A stretch of DNA of 37,834 bases, taken from the NCBI GenBank assembly GCA_003558985.1, contig PWNJ01000128.1:1-37834 (forward strand). Reading direction: 5' to 3'. The stretch is from a candidate division CSSED10-310 bacterium (GTDB lineage Bacteria > CSSED10-310). The notes beneath the pieces are model-generated. The model was not told where the DNA came from. It was given only the letters and a program-made list of their open reading frames with translations, and ran no database searches. A program made the translations under genes and the position numbers. Within the stretch, counting starts at the first letter, position 1, and each line of letters begins with the position of its first letter. Of the stretch, positions 25,455 through 37,765 are shown in pieces.

Positions 25455-26557
25455 CAACCGTAATTCATGTTAATACTGAGCGAACCTGGCGTGGTGGAGA
25501 GGCCCAGGTTTTTCATCTGGCCAGAGGCATTGCTGATTATGGTTTTTCATCGGTTATAGCCGCGCCTCTGAAAAGCGCACTGTTGGACAAAGCCCGGAAT
25601 GAAAACCTTGCAAATGTGTATCTGCGCTCAACAGGTGAATTCTCATACCGTCAGGTATTTGATTTGAAAAGAGCTGTCAATAAACATAATGCCCGGATTA
25701 TTCATGTACATACTGCTCATGGATTGATTTCTGCTGGATTGGTTAAGAAATTATTTAATCCCACAATCAAAATTGTATATTCACGACGTACGGATTTTCA
25801 TTTGAAAACCGGGTTTTGGGGCTTGTCCAGAAAAAAGTACACATTGTGTCCTGACAGGATCGTTTCGGTATCAGATAAAATTAAGCACATTCTGATATCT
25901 GATGGTGTGCCGGAAAAAATGATCACCACAGTTTATAGCGGGATTGATCCGGATGCATTTAATCCTGATGACGACGGCATGAGTATTCGCAATGAATTGA
26001 ACATATCGCCGGATCATTTTGTTGTGGGCATGGTAGCTGCGTTGGTCAAACATAAAGATCCGTTAACATATTTGAAAGCTGCAGAAACATTATCAAGGTC
26101 GCGACCGAACGTTGTTTTCCTGCTTGTTGGCGCTGGTCATTTACGCGAAAACCTGACAAACGCTTTGATAGATTCACCAGTGCAGGATCAATTTATAATG
26201 ACCGGTTTTCGACGTGATGTGCCAGACCTTCTGGCGGCTATGGATGTGTTTTGCATGAGTTCCCGGGAAGAAGGACTCTGTACGTCAATTCTTGATGCCA
26301 TGGCAATGGCAAAACCGGTTGTTGCAACAAATGCCGGTGGTATACCGGAAGCTGTTAAAGATGAAGAAACCGGTTTTATTGTTCCGGTTGGTGATTCAAA
26401 CTTGATGTCTGAAAAACTGGCGATTTTGGCAGAGAACAGAGCTTTGGCAAAAACTATGGGTCTTGCAGGACTGAATCGGGTTCGAGAGATATTTAATATA
26501 AGGGATACCATCAAACACACCGCCGATGTTTACAGGGAACTGCTAAATGAAAAATGA
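25451..26557 (+). CDS. GT4-family glycosyltransferase
   Basis: 368 residues with a GT-B fold. The N-terminal half opens VIHVNTERTWRGGEAQVFHLA, which matches acceptor-domain features of the GT4 family. The C-terminal donor half has VGMVAALVKHKDPLTYLKAAE and an E-x7-E-type site in SREEGLCTSILDAMAMAKP, followed by TNAGGIPEAV. It would transfer a nucleotide-activated sugar to a growing glycan, most likely the LPS core or another lipid-linked sugar. The substrate cannot be set from sequence. It overlaps the Trm112-like gene by 4 bases and the next glycosyltransferase by 11. Confidence 0.9.
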   Translation: MTTVIHVNTERTWRGGEAQVFHLARGIADYGFSSVIAAPLKSALLDKARNENLANVYLRSTGEFSYRQVFDLKRAVNKHNARIIHVHTAHGLISAGLVKKLFNPTIKIVYSRRTDFHLKTGFWGLSRKKYTLCPDRIVSVSDKIKHILISDGVPEKMITTVYSGIDPDAFNPDDDGMSIRNELNISPDHFVVGMVAALVKHKDPLTYLKAAETLSRSRPNVVFLLVGAGHLRENLTNALIDSPVQDQFIMTGFRRDVPDLLAAMDVFCMSSREEGLCTSILDAMAMAKPVVATNAGGIPEAVKDEETGFIVPVGDSNLMSEKLAILAENRALAKTMGLAGLNRVREIFNIRDTIKHTADVYRELLNEK

Positions 26558-27692
26558 GAATTCCCATTGTGGCGATACTCTGCCGGACAGACCGCTAAAA
26601 ATTGCTCGCATTATTAGCGGTTTATGGCCGGGTGGAGTTGAAAAAAAGTTGACTGCGCTATTGCCACTTCTGAACAGCAACTCGTTTGAAGTACGAGTGA
26701 TCTGCCTGAAAGCAGAAGGAGCCCTTGCTCCAATACTTCAGCAAAAAGGAATACCGGTTGTTGTTAAAAAGATGCCCTCCCGATGGTCACCCAAAGGTTT
26801 GTGGAATCTAAGCCAATATTTACGGCGTGAGAAAATCGATATTGTTCACACACACATGTATCGTGCCAACGTTTCAGGCACTGTTGCAGCTCGTCTGGCA
26901 GGTGTACCGGTCACGATCGCCAATATTCACAATGTAAATGCATGGGACAATGCGTCACAAATCAGAACCGACCGATTGCTGGCCCGAAAAAGGGATTGTA
27001 CGGTTTTTGTCTCGAAAGCTGTCAAAGACAATTACACTGAAACGATACCTTTGAAGGAATCTTCAAGCCGGGTTATCTATAATGGGGTGGATACCGGTTT
27101 TTATACTCCGGCTTTGCCAAAGCGGGCCCTGGCTGGAACTCTGAATGTGGGGGTCGCAGCACGATTAATGCCGCAGAAAAATCTGGAGTTTCTGGTGGAA
27201 GCAGCAGCGGACCCCGAATTTCAGAAAGAGAATATCCATTTTTATATAGCCGGTGATGGTCCTTTGCGGGATGATCTGATTGAAAAAGCCGCGAATAGAG
27301 GAGCGGCAGACCACTTTCATATCCTTGGTTTTACTGACGATATCCGGGATTTCTATCGAGCTTTGGATGTATTTGTATTGCCGTCTCTTAAAGAAGGTTT
27401 TTCCAACGCATTACTGGAAGCAATGGCATGCGGTCTGCCGGTTGTTGCCTCAACGGTTGGAGGTAATCCCGAAGCTGTTTGTGATGGATGGAACGGGTTT
27501 TTGGTCCCGCCAGAAGATTATATGGCATTTCGGCAAGCTCTATATACTATTGTGCACGATAAAAAAGAACGTTCAAAAATGGCACATGAATCCATCCGCG
27601 TCGCAGAAAAATTTTCTTTGAACGAAATGGCGGCCGAAACGGAACGTTTGTATAGGAATCTATGGACGCAAAAAACCGGATTTGGCCGGTAA
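26547..27692 (+). CDS. GT4-family glycosyltransferase (second)
   Basis: 381 residues. The opening IARIISGLWPGGVEKKLTAL and the HTHMYRANVSGTVAARLAGV segment are typical of GT4 enzymes. The donor half shows VGVAARLMPQKNLEFLVEAA, and the E-x7-E-type site is SLKEGFSNALLEAMACGLP followed by STVGGNPEAV. It is related to, but clearly distinct from, the preceding glycosyltransferase, so the two probably add successive sugars. The start ATG lies inside the previous gene (11-base overlap), and the GNAT gene begins 10 bases downstream. Confidence 0.9.
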   Translation: MKNENSHCGDTLPDRPLKIARIISGLWPGGVEKKLTALLPLLNSNSFEVRVICLKAEGALAPILQQKGIPVVVKKMPSRWSPKGLWNLSQYLRREKIDIVHTHMYRANVSGTVAARLAGVPVTIANIHNVNAWDNASQIRTDRLLARKRDCTVFVSKAVKDNYTETIPLKESSSRVIYNGVDTGFYTPALPKRALAGTLNVGVAARLMPQKNLEFLVEAAADPEFQKENIHFYIAGDGPLRDDLIEKAANRGAADHFHILGFTDDIRDFYRALDVFVLPSLKEGFSNALLEAMACGLPVVASTVGGNPEAVCDGWNGFLVPPEDYMAFRQALYTIVHDKKERSKMAHESIRVAEKFSLNEMAAETERLYRNLWTQKTGFGR

Positions 27693-27702
27693 GGAGGGTT
27701 TT

Positions 27703-28233
27703 ATGAATACGGAAAACGATATGATGAAACAAAAAGCGGTGTTCAGAAAAATGCGGTTTCCGGAAGATCAGGCGCTATTGTATGAGATTCACCGTGTTTT
27801 TGATCGGGAATACAATCTGACGCGGAATGACGATGAATATCGTATTCAGATGGAGTTTTACGCTATGAATGCTGCGATTTATCATCCTCTGGTATTTCTG
27901 GTTGGAGATAAACCCGCTGGTTATGTCCGGGGATATGATCGCATTTCAATGTCGTCATCGGATATTGTGATGATGTGTGATCTGGTCTATATTCTGCCGG
28001 AGTTCCGTGGTCATGGTTTTGGCCGTTTGCTGATGGAAAAATTTATTGAGTTTGCTGTCCAAACCGATGCTGCTCGAATTGATCTGCTGACGGATCTGGA
28101 CAACGAAAACGCCGTGGCCTTATATGAATCATTCGGCTTTAAAGGGCGCAACCGCTATCAAATGATATATTTTCTGAAACAAAATGATCAATTGGTTGAG
28201 TATTTCAACAGAAAAAAATCAGTTTCAGGTTAG
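27703..28233 (+). CDS. GNAT-family N-acetyltransferase
   Basis: 176 residues from ATG 27703, set by the strong SD AAGGAGG; a TTG-started extension to 27682 has no support. The GNAT acetyl-CoA binding motif is seen in YILPEFRGHGFGRLLMEKF, with R-G-H-G-F-G as the pyrophosphate loop. The closing NENAVALYESFGFKGRNRY is the usual motif B end. The acceptor is unknown: it could be an amino sugar of the LPS pathway, given the neighbours, or a protein or small molecule. It is the last closely spaced gene of the LPS operon. Confidence 0.88.
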   Translation: MNTENDMMKQKAVFRKMRFPEDQALLYEIHRVFDREYNLTRNDDEYRIQMEFYAMNAAIYHPLVFLVGDKPAGYVRGYDRISMSSSDIVMMCDLVYILPEFRGHGFGRLLMEKFIEFAVQTDAARIDLLTDLDNENAVALYESFGFKGRNRYQMIYFLKQNDQLVEYFNRKKSVSG

Positions 28234-28272
28234 GTTTTTTATTTTAAGCCTCAGATCAGTATAATAAACATT

Positions 28273-28953
28273 GTGAAGTGTTTAGCATTGACTCTGATTC
28301 TTTTCTTTGTTTTTTCCTGGGTGAGTGTTGCCCAAACTCTTCAAATCGGTTTGATCGCCGATCCGCAGATACAGACCGATGTTTTGGAGTTTGACGGAGT
28401 GTATTACTCGGGTCCTCACGCCGAATTGCTTGCAAAAAAAGTGTCGCGCCTTGAAAAATCATCACCTGCCATTGAAACGACATTGTCATATTTCAGAGGT
28501 TTTGACACACCAGCGCTGATTATTCGATCATTGGAGAATGTGACGGACGCATCCGGACAATCTGCTGACGGGATTAACACGGCTTATTTCAGATATGCTC
28601 TGAAACACGACGAAACCGGCCAAAGCATAACAGATACGGTTAATGCTGATTTGACGACACTTTTGCAAGTAGACATCGTTATCAATACATCCGTCATTTT
28701 TAACAACCGCCGGCTTGCTGGTGTCTTGATACACGAGATCGGTCATGCTGATGATGCGGTGATCAATCCGGGACTGGTTGCTCAGGAGGGATATAACTAC
28801 GCTGTATTGGGTCAACCGTATCTACCAATGGCAGAACGGCCGGAAGAAATCCGTAATATTGAGTATATTGATCATGTTCTTGCTGAAATACACGACGATG
28901 ACAGACGCCGACCTTGGCGGGACAGACTCAATCCGACGCGCGAATTGCCTTAA
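28273..28953 (+). CDS. Uncharacterised secreted HEXXH protein (putative metalloprotease)
   Basis: 226 residues from GTG 28273. No clear SD is visible and no in-frame ATG precedes the mature region, so the start is less certain. Residues 1-21 form a signal peptide ending in SVAQT. The zinc-type motif HEIGHADD (HEXXH at 154-158) follows a beta-rich stretch (LQVDIVINTSVIFNNRRLAG). A candidate third ligand is a Glu in EEIRNIEYIDHVLAE (191-205). The C-terminus is rich in Asp and Arg. I do not recognise the family. It follows the GNAT gene after 39 bases and converges with mutS with an 11-base gap. Protease activity is an inference from the motif only. Confidence 0.78.
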   Translation: MKCLALTLILFFVFSWVSVAQTLQIGLIADPQIQTDVLEFDGVYYSGPHAELLAKKVSRLEKSSPAIETTLSYFRGFDTPALIIRSLENVTDASGQSADGINTAYFRYALKHDETGQSITDTVNADLTTLLQVDIVINTSVIFNNRRLAGVLIHEIGHADDAVINPGLVAQEGYNYAVLGQPYLPMAERPEEIRNIEYIDHVLAEIHDDDRRRPWRDRLNPTRELP

Positions 28954-28964
28954 ATCCAGCAGGA

Positions 28965-31565
28965 TCATTCCGTTTTATCAAATGTATTTTTCCATTCCGT
29001 TAGCAGGGTCAGAGCCTGAATTGGAGTGAGCTGATTCGGATCAATTGTTTTCAGGGCCTGTTCCAGAGGTGATTCGCGTTCAATAAACAGGCTGGGTTGA
29101 ACATATTGGGTTCGCCGGTTTTTACCACTGGCAGAATCCGGAACGCGGCCTTTTTCTTTCAGTTCCAGAGCGCTTAGAACCTGTTTGGCGCGTTCAATCA
29201 CGCTGGCCGGCAGACCCGCCAGGCGAGCGACCTGAATTCCGTAGGATTTATCGACCGCGCCCGGAACAACTTTTCGCATGAATAAAACTTTATCATTCCA
29301 TTCTTTAACGACGACGTTGAAATTTTGAACGCCTTCCAGTCGATCTTTCAGATCGGTCAATTCATGATAATGCGTTGCAAATAATGTTCGGCACCGGACA
29401 TGATGCAGATATTCGGCCACTGCCCATGCGATAGATAAACCGTCGAATGTCGATGTTCCGCGACCGATTTCATCCAGGATTACCAGACTTTGTTCAGTTG
29501 CGTTGTTCATGATATTCGCGGCCTCACTCATTTCAACCATGAAGGTGGACTGGCCGCCGGCAAGGTTGTCCGAAGCGCCGACACGAGTGAAAATCCGGTC
29601 AACAACTCCGATAACGGCTTTTTCTGCAGGGACAAACAATCCTGCTTGTGCCATCAGAACAATCAACGCCACCTGACGTATATAGGTGCTTTTTCCGGCC
29701 ATGTTCGGACCGGTCAGAATAATCAGCCGGTTCTGATCATTGTCCATGATCGTGTCGTTGGCAACAAACCCCTGTTCGGATGGTATTCGTTCTACCACCG
29801 GATGCCGTCCGGCAACGATATTCAATTCGGGATCAGCAACAATTTCAGGACGACGATAACGATGGCTGGCGGCTTGTTCAGCAGATGCGCAAGCGACATC
29901 CAAAGCTGCGATCACTCGAGCTGTTTTTTGTATGCTTTTAACGTCGGCAGCTATTGTTTCGCGCACAATGCCAAACAGTTTCTGTTCCAGCGCTGTCATT
30001 TTTTCTTCCGCCCCAAGAATGGTTTCTTCCATTTCTTTCAGCTCTGGAGTAACAAACCGCTCCGAGTTAACCAGTGTCTGACGACGAATGTAGGTGTCGG
30101 GAACCTTTTCAAGATGTGTCTTGGTTACCTCAATAAAAAATCCAAATACCTTATTGTATCGCACTTTCAGACTGGGTATTCCGGTCTGTTCCTTTTCACG
30201 TTGTTGAAGTCGGGCTATCCAGGTTTTTCCGTCCCGGGCGGCGTTTCTAAGCGTATCCAGTTGGGAGCTGTATCCATCTCGTATAACTCCGCCGTCTTTC
30301 AAAGAGGCAGGCGGATTGTCCTGTATCGACTCATCCAGCAATTTTCGAATATCGTCTGACGGATCAATTTGTTCTCCAATAGATTGAATCGCGGTTGTTT
30401 CTGAATTGACCAGCTTGAGCTTTAAAGATGGCAGTTGATGCAGACTTGATCTTAGAGCTGTAAGGTCTCTTGGTGTAACAATATTGGCGGTGATTCTGGC
30501 AATCAGCCGCTCAAGATCGGCAATTTCGTTGAGCTGTTCACGAACACTCAGTCTTAAATCTGTTTCGTTGTAAAATCCATCCACTTGGGCCAGTCTGCCA
30601 TTGATTTTATCCGGATTGCGCAGGGGTTGCTCAAGACGCTGTTTCAAAAGCCGCCCGCCCATTGCAGTGCAGGTATTATCCAGATAGTGAAGCAGACTGC
30701 CCTCACGTGTGGAGTCCCGCAACGTTCTGCTTATTTCCAGATTGCGTCTGCTGGCCTGATCAAGATAGACAAACTGGTCATTATGATAGGTCTGGATAGT
30801 GACGATATGCTGCAATGCGTTCAGATGAGCGGATTTCAGGTAATGTATCATGGCTCCGGATGCAATCGTTGCGGCCGGCATTTCCTGAAGCCCGAAACCG
30901 TCCAGATGCAGTACACCGAAATGTTCCTGAATTTGCTCAATAGCGTAATCTTTGCTGAAAACCCAGTCATCTACCGGGCTGCACCGAAGACTCATATCCG
31001 AACTGATCTGCTGCCATGATGATGGATACAGAATTTCCCTGACCGACCATCGCGACAGCTCATCCCGATATGAGTATCCGTTGTTTCCATCGATTTCAGT
31101 TGCTTTAAAATCACCGGTGGAAACATCCAGAAAAGCGATACCATAGCGGTTATCCGTTTTGGCCACACATGCCAGATAATTGTTTTCCCTGGCAGAAAGC
31201 AAATTGTCCTCAAGAATCGTACCGGGAGTAATCAGTCGTACGACTCCCCGTTTGACGATCCCTTTTGCCTGTTTCGGGTCTTCCAGTTGTTCACAAATTG
31301 CTACTTTCAGATTCCGGTCAACCAGTTTGGCAATATAACTGTCGACGGCATGATAGGGGATACCGCACATGGGTGTTTTATCTTCCGAGTTTTTGTCGCG
31401 CGTGGTCAGGACCACTTCAAGCAGCGGAGCAGCTTTTACAGCATCGTCACCAAACATTTCGTAAAAATCGCCCATACGGAAAAACAGAATCGCATCCGGA
31501 TATTTTGCTTTCATTTCCCGATATTGACGCATCATTGGTGTCAATGCTGTGCTGGTGGAGTTCAT
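28965..31565 (-). CDS. mutS: DNA mismatch repair protein MutS
   Basis: MutS detects mismatches and starts repair with MutL. The protein is 866 residues, a normal length. The mismatch-reading motif GDFYEMF lies at 32-38 (Phe34, Glu36). The core and lever region follows. The ATPase has Walker A GPNMAGKST near residue 620, TFMVEMSEAANIM, Walker B LVILDEIGRGTSTFDGLS, and FATHYHEL. The C-terminal LTPIQALTLLTEWK fits the usual dimerisation tail. The ATG overlaps the TPR gene stop by 4 bases, which places mutS at the end of the LPS-linked operon. No mutL is in the window. Confidence 0.98.
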   Translation of the reverse strand: MNSTSTALTPMMRQYREMKAKYPDAILFFRMGDFYEMFGDDAVKAAPLLEVVLTTRDKNSEDKTPMCGIPYHAVDSYIAKLVDRNLKVAICEQLEDPKQAKGIVKRGVVRLITPGTILEDNLLSARENNYLACVAKTDNRYGIAFLDVSTGDFKATEIDGNNGYSYRDELSRWSVREILYPSSWQQISSDMSLRCSPVDDWVFSKDYAIEQIQEHFGVLHLDGFGLQEMPAATIASGAMIHYLKSAHLNALQHIVTIQTYHNDQFVYLDQASRRNLEISRTLRDSTREGSLLHYLDNTCTAMGGRLLKQRLEQPLRNPDKINGRLAQVDGFYNETDLRLSVREQLNEIADLERLIARITANIVTPRDLTALRSSLHQLPSLKLKLVNSETTAIQSIGEQIDPSDDIRKLLDESIQDNPPASLKDGGVIRDGYSSQLDTLRNAARDGKTWIARLQQREKEQTGIPSLKVRYNKVFGFFIEVTKTHLEKVPDTYIRRQTLVNSERFVTPELKEMEETILGAEEKMTALEQKLFGIVRETIAADVKSIQKTARVIAALDVACASAEQAASHRYRRPEIVADPELNIVAGRHPVVERIPSEQGFVANDTIMDNDQNRLIILTGPNMAGKSTYIRQVALIVLMAQAGLFVPAEKAVIGVVDRIFTRVGASDNLAGGQSTFMVEMSEAANIMNNATEQSLVILDEIGRGTSTFDGLSIAWAVAEYLHHVRCRTLFATHYHELTDLKDRLEGVQNFNVVVKEWNDKVLFMRKVVPGAVDKSYGIQVARLAGLPASVIERAKQVLSALELKEKGRVPDSASGKNRRTQYVQPSLFIERESPLEQALKTIDPNQLTPIQALTLLTEWKNTFDKTE

Positions 31566-32218
31566 TCTATGGCGACTCCCTCTGCAAGCATTCTTTGTGA
31601 GACGGCGGCTGATAGGGCTTGTTTAACCGGAAACGTAAGGTAATCGGTGTCTTCAAGCGATGCTGCCAGTTCGGTCAAAACGGTGATTGCATCTTCGTAT
31701 CTGCCCATCTCCTGCAACAGCAGAGCATGTTCCAGCATAGCCCATTTTCCGTTGGTGGTCGTTGTATTCATCAAAGGTTCAAGTTGCGCGATAGCCAGAT
31801 CATATTGCCTGTCAGCCCGGAACGCTCTGGCAAGAGCAATTCGAAAGCGATTGATACGGTGATCTCCGGGATACTGAAGAATCAGATCCAGCAGATGTTG
31901 AGATGCTTCTTGAGGTTGTCCGGTTGCCAGCGCCTGAAAAGCGACAGCCATTTGAGCATCAGGCATATCGTCAATATGGATCCGGAGTCTGTCAACAAGA
32001 GTTGGATATATCGGATCGGATGGCGGTAACAGTATCAGCAGCGCTGCCAATTGTTGAACAGCATCCTGTTTGTCTGTGGTGTCTCCGGCCTGCCATTTGG
32101 CAAGATAGTTATCGCGCCATTGTGAGGTTGTCACAGTTGACGGAAGAAATCCGCCTAAAACCGTTCCGGTCAGACCAATGAACAAAATTGTTATTAACGG
32201 GGCTGATATCCAGCGCAT
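31562..32218 (-). CDS. TPR-type membrane-anchored protein
   Basis: 218 residues from ATG 32216-32218, fixed by the strong SD AGGAGGTG (32225-32232). The longer frame to 32434 overlaps lapB and is rejected. A single hydrophobic segment near the N-terminus (about 5-27) suggests an anchor or uncleaved signal. The rest is helical and TPR-like: repeats such as AVAFQALATGQPQEASQHLL and ALARAFRADRQYDLAIAQLE. No catalytic motif is seen. The gene lies between lapB and mutS and is likely translated with both. A role with LapB is possible but unproven. Confidence 0.82.
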   Translation of the reverse strand: MRWISAPLITILFIGLTGTVLGGFLPSTVTTSQWRDNYLAKWQAGDTTDKQDAVQQLAALLILLPPSDPIYPTLVDRLRIHIDDMPDAQMAVAFQALATGQPQEASQHLLDLILQYPGDHRINRFRIALARAFRADRQYDLAIAQLEPLMNTTTTNGKWAMLEHALLLQEMGRYEDAITVLTELAASLEDTDYLTFPVKQALSAAVSQRMLAEGVAIE

Positions 32219-32234
32219 GGAAAGCACCTCCTGT

Positions 32235-33367
32235 TCAGGATGATACCGGATATGAACGGCGGCTTCGAATAGTTCCCCAGCGGCCGCATTTCGGGCACTT
32301 CCATTCCAGCATGAAAACCAGTTCTTTACAAGCATGGCAGACGAACGGTTTATTATCCAGAAATCGCTGTATGGTTTCCAGGCCGTATTTCGCGGCGGAT
32401 TCAACGGCGCCGCAGCGGTATGAGATTTCCACAAGTCGCGCCATTGTTTCCGGAGCCAGTTCCGCTGTGTTGATGTTTTCTATGACCGTCTGTGCATCAT
32501 CCAATCTGTTCAGATTTGCCAGATAAGCGGCATATCGAACGGCAACGCGAGGACGATGATTTTGTGTTTCCAGCAATTCAACAAAAAACGCCTGTGTTTG
32601 TTTGTTTTTAGTTTCAGTAGCTATTTTTTCCAACAGATCGGCAATTACTCCAGTCAGATCCGGTCGAATTTTCTGTAGCCGGTCAAACATTTTTTCTGCT
32701 TGCGATACTTTACCGCTTTTAGCGGCGATATCACCCATCAGAAGCAGCGCTGCGGGATTATGTTTATGCAGTTTCAAGGTCTGCCCCAGATATTTCCTTG
32801 CGCCTTCCAGATCCCCGTTTTGCATCATACGCCTTGCAAGCTCCGTTCTGACATAGGCGTAATTCTGATCGTGACCGACTTTTTTCCAGATATCCGCGGC
32901 ATCTTGCAAATGACCGGCCATTTCATACAGCCCGGCCAGAATTTCATAATCTTCGCGTGTCGGTTCGGTCATTTCGATAACCACTTTCATGGCTTCAATT
33001 GCGCGGCCGATCAAACCGGCTCTTTGATAATCGAACACCATACCGAGCATGATCGTATGCCGCTGATCGGGAGTGATAACGCCTCGTGCCAGAAGTCGAC
33101 GGCGAATATCAATACAGCGGTGAAACCAGCCTTTATTACGGTACAACTGGCTCAATGCAATATACGCATCCACATTTTCTGTAGTGCGGTTCAACAGATG
33201 TTCCAGATGCTCCATGGCATCGTCGTAGTTCCGATTGACAACAGACAACAATGCTTTTCCAAGATATACATTGGATTGATCTCTTGAACCGGCCGAACTG
33301 CCCAATGATATCCATGTATACGTAATGACAGCTCCCAAAACGATACCAAGAATCAATGTCAATGCAA

Positions 33368-33380
<13 letters not shown>
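32235..33380 (-). CDS. lapB: LapB/YciM-like LPS assembly regulator
   Basis: LapB is an inner-membrane protein that works with FtsH to control LpxC breakdown and so lipid A output. The start is ATG 33378-33380 (381 residues), in an SD-like AAAGG context, overlapping the acyltransferase stop by 13 bases; a 20-residue extension to 33440 is rejected. An N-terminal membrane helix (about 3-25) is followed by about nine TPR units (45-340). A C-terminal zinc ribbon has CHAC then CPKCGRWGTI, matching the rubredoxin-like domain of LapB. The position next to an lpxL-type gene fits this role. FtsH, LpxC and LapA are not in the window. Confidence 0.88.
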
Positions 33381-36686
<3,306 letters not shown>

Positions 36687-36697
<11 letters not shown>

Positions 36698-37712
36698 ATA
36701 TCCGCATCGCTTTCTCTATTTCCTGTTGGGTTACGGCGGCTGTTCCGACCTTGCCGACAACGACACCGGCGGCGAAATTGGCCAATACTGCCGAATCAGT
36801 GTAACTCAGACCGCATGTCAGCCCCAGTGTCATGGCGCTGATAACCGTATCCCCGGCGCCGGTAACATCAAAAACACTTTGAGCCACCGTATCAATATGC
36901 TGCATGGGTTGATCCAACTCAAAAATCGCCATGCCTTTCTCACCGCATGTCACCAGAACCGCATCGGCTGCAAGCTGTTTCAAAAGCTGATTTCCGGCAT
37001 TTTCAAGAGCATCTTCCCATTTGGTATCCAGCGGAACACCGGACATCAGTGATGCTTCGTGATGATTGGGGGTGATCACTGAGCATCCGTGGTAAAAATC
37101 ACGGTTTTTAACTTTCGGATCAACAGCGCAGAAAATTCCGTTTTCACGGCATTGTCTGATCAATGTTTGAACCATGTTTCTGGTCAGTGTACCTTTGGCA
37201 TAATCCGATATGATCACTGCATCAACATCGGTCAGACAGTTTAGACAATAATCAGAAATCGTTTTTTCATCGTCTGCCCCCAAAGGCAAAACAGATTCAC
37301 GATCCACTCGAACAACCTGCTGGCTGTGCGCGATGATTCGTGTTTTGCGAATCGTTTCCCGCTCCTTAAGTTGAATGATACCACCATGACGAATGTCAAG
37401 TTTGTCCAGAGCTACCAGTACTCTTCGAGCCAGATCATCCGAACCCAGCGCGCCGGCCAGCTCAACTTCTGCGCCCAGCGATCGCAGATTATGTGCGACG
37501 TTTGCAGCGCCGCCCAACTGCATGGTTTCATTGTTGACATGAACCACCGGCACAGGCGCTTCCGGACTGATACGCCGGACATCCCCCCAAATATACTCAT
37601 CCACCATAATATCGCCCAACACCAGTATTTTGTGGCCGGACATCTTGCTGCAACTGTCAAGAATAATCTGAAAATGCGGAAATATCTGTGTTGAATTATT
37701 CTGTTTTTTCAC
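36687..37712 (-). CDS. rfaE1: D-glycero-beta-D-manno-heptose-7-phosphate kinase (RfaE1/HldE kinase domain)
   Basis: 341 residues from GTG 37710-37712, chosen for the SD GGGAGG 7 bases upstream; a TTG further up (37739) is less likely. PfkB-family kinase features are GDIMVDEYIWGDVRRISPEA, GGAANVAHNLRSLGAEV and the catalytic VTGAGDTVISAM near the C-terminus. This is the kinase part of the ADP-heptose pathway. The nucleotidyltransferase domain found in bifunctional HldE is absent, so a separate HldC/RfaE2-type enzyme should exist elsewhere. It is the first gene of the second LPS operon and its stop overlaps kdsB by 11 bases. Confidence 0.93.
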
Positions 37713-37765
37713 CGGGCTGCCTCCCTGTCCTCTGGACAACCCAATTTATCACATCACCAGAAATA

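Noticed and set aside
28234..28272. Terminator after the GNAT gene, suggested by a T-rich run
   Set aside because: The T-rich run is not preceded by a stable stem; only a five-pair interrupted match with a long loop is possible.
29490..30359. 289-codon open frame on the plus strand inside mutS
   Set aside because: It is antisense to a clear full-length MutS; its residues are Cys/His/Phe rich with no family signal, as expected for a shadow frame.
32219..32434. N-terminal extension of the small TPR protein by 72 codons
   Set aside because: It overlaps the conserved zinc ribbon of lapB in another frame, and ATG 32218 has an excellent SD.
32700..33287. 195-codon plus-strand frame inside lapB
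   Set aside because: It is antisense to the TPR and membrane regions of LapB and shows no domain or SD evidence.
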